Below are positions 5,382 through 5,823 of a stretch of 5,823 nt of DNA, piece after piece (the first letter of the stretch is position 1; each line of letters begins with the position of its first letter). The DNA is from Thermoplasmata archaeon (GTDB lineage: Archaea; Thermoplasmatota; Thermoplasmata; Lutacidiplasmatales; UBA184): contig JABEUK010000094.1 of assembly GCA_013044425.1 (NCBI GenBank), positions 1 to 5,823 of the forward strand, written 5' to 3'. The notes under the pieces are model-generated. The model was not told the origin of the DNA and ran no database searches. It was given only the letters and a program-made list of their open reading frames with translations. Both the position numbers and the translations under genes were made by a program.

Positions 5382-5823
5382 ATGGCAGCCACGGGCCTGG
5401 TCGGGAAGAAGAGCGAGGAAGACGGAGTCGAGCTGTTGATCCTGAAGCACCCGCCGGTCAACGCGCTGAGCACGTCGCTCCTCAGCGAGCTCGATGCGCA
5501 GATCCGGCAGCTCGCCGCCAACACGAGCGCGCGCGCCCTGGTCCTGACGGGAGACGGCCAATTCTTCAGCGCGGGCGCCGACCTGAAGGAGATGGCGACG
5601 CTCGGGCTCGACCGGGCCGTGGAGATCGTCCGCAAGGGCCACGATCTCTTCGGCCGCATCGCGGCGCTCCCCGTGCCCGTGATCGCCGCGATCAACGGTC
5701 TAGCGCTCGGCGGTGGCCTCGAGCTCGCCCTCGCCTGCGATCTCCGGGTGGCGGGAGAATCCGCGAAGCTCGGAGCCCCCGAGGTCAACTTCGGTCTGAT
5801 GCCCGCGTACGGTGGCACGCAGC
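5382..5823 (+). CDS. Enoyl-CoA hydratase / crotonase family protein (3' end outside window)
   Basis: Crotonases bind acyl-CoA and, in true hydratases, add water across the 2,3 double bond during beta-oxidation and related acyl-CoA pathways in the cytoplasm. The first 147 codons of an expected 255-260 are present. The N-terminal strand with HPPVNALS, FFSAGADLKEM (first oxyanion-hole segment, about residues 61-71), PVIAAINGLALGGGLELALACDLRVA (about 97-122, second oxyanion-hole Gly) and LGAPEVNFGLMPAYGGTQ at the window's end are all typical. Both catalytic glutamates are kept: Glu114 in GGGLE and Glu134 in PEVNFGL, spaced 20 residues apart as in rat mitochondrial hydratase (144 and 164). This favours real hydratase activity over isomerase or dehalogenase members of the family. 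The ATG is supported by GAGGT 6 bases upstream. The gene diverges from bud32; its operon partners lie to the right. Confidence 0.93.
   Translation, partial: MAATGLVGKKSEEDGVELLILKHPPVNALSTSLLSELDAQIRQLAANTSARALVLTGDGQFFSAGADLKEMATLGLDRAVEIVRKGHDLFGRIAALPVPVIAAINGLALGGGLELALACDLRVAGESAKLGAPEVNFGLMPAYGGTQ

Noticed and set aside
5338..5439. Small open frame of 33 codons beginning with ATG directly after GGAGG
   Set aside because: The GGAGG abuts the ATG, too close to work well. The frame overlaps the enoyl-CoA hydratase start out of frame and has no recognisable content.
1..5823. CRISPR arrays, tRNA or rRNA genes, tandem repeats
   Set aside because: No regularly spaced repeats, cloverleaf-like segment or rRNA core sequence was noticed on either strand by eye.

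Overview
The window is GC-rich (by eye about two-thirds G+C) and comes from an archaeon. It carries a translation initiation factor aIF1A, a stand-alone Bud32 kinase of the KEOPS complex, a fused NAD(P)H-hydrate epimerase/dehydratase, and TATA-box promoters placed 25-27 bases before start codons. No ribosomal RNA gene is present, so the lineage cannot be fixed. An uncultured high-GC euryarchaeal group such as a Thermoplasmata-like lineage is a guess.

Layout. (1) Bases 1-915 (+) hold the last three-quarters or so of a TnpB gene, the RNA-guided nuclease of IS200/IS605-type elements. Its reading frame is open through the left edge, its RuvC and zinc-finger residues are intact, and its 3' end folds into hairpins that look like an omega RNA and the right end of the element. 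(2) Bases 916-1086 are a spacer with an inverted repeat and a TATA box. (3) Bases 1087-1929 (+) encode a TIM-barrel amidohydrolase interrupted by one in-frame TAG at 1750-1752. The frame stays open beyond it for 58 family-like residues, including the likely catalytic Asp. (4) Bases 1926-2453 (-) encode a small flavin-binding, pyridoxamine 5'-phosphate oxidase-like protein that overlaps the amidohydrolase tail-to-tail through a shared CTAG. (5) A divergent promoter region of about 100 bases separates it from aIF1A (2556-2996, +). (6) The nicotinamide-nucleotide repair enzyme Nnr (3003-4505, +) follows 6 bases later, probably in the same operon. (7) bud32 (4515-5192, -) converges on nnr with a gap of 9 bases. 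(8) Bases 5193-5381 are a divergent spacer with promoters for bud32 and for an enoyl-CoA hydratase that begins at 5382 and runs off the right edge.

The chromosomal genes are mainly housekeeping: translation initiation (aIF1A), tRNA t6A modification (Bud32), repair of hydrated NAD(P)H (Nnr) and acyl-CoA metabolism (enoyl-CoA hydratase). I see no gene cluster that is clearly a new multi-gene system. The points most worth checking are the in-frame UAG, the TnpB/omega RNA end, the acidic N-terminal tail of aIF1A, and the leaderless promoter pattern.
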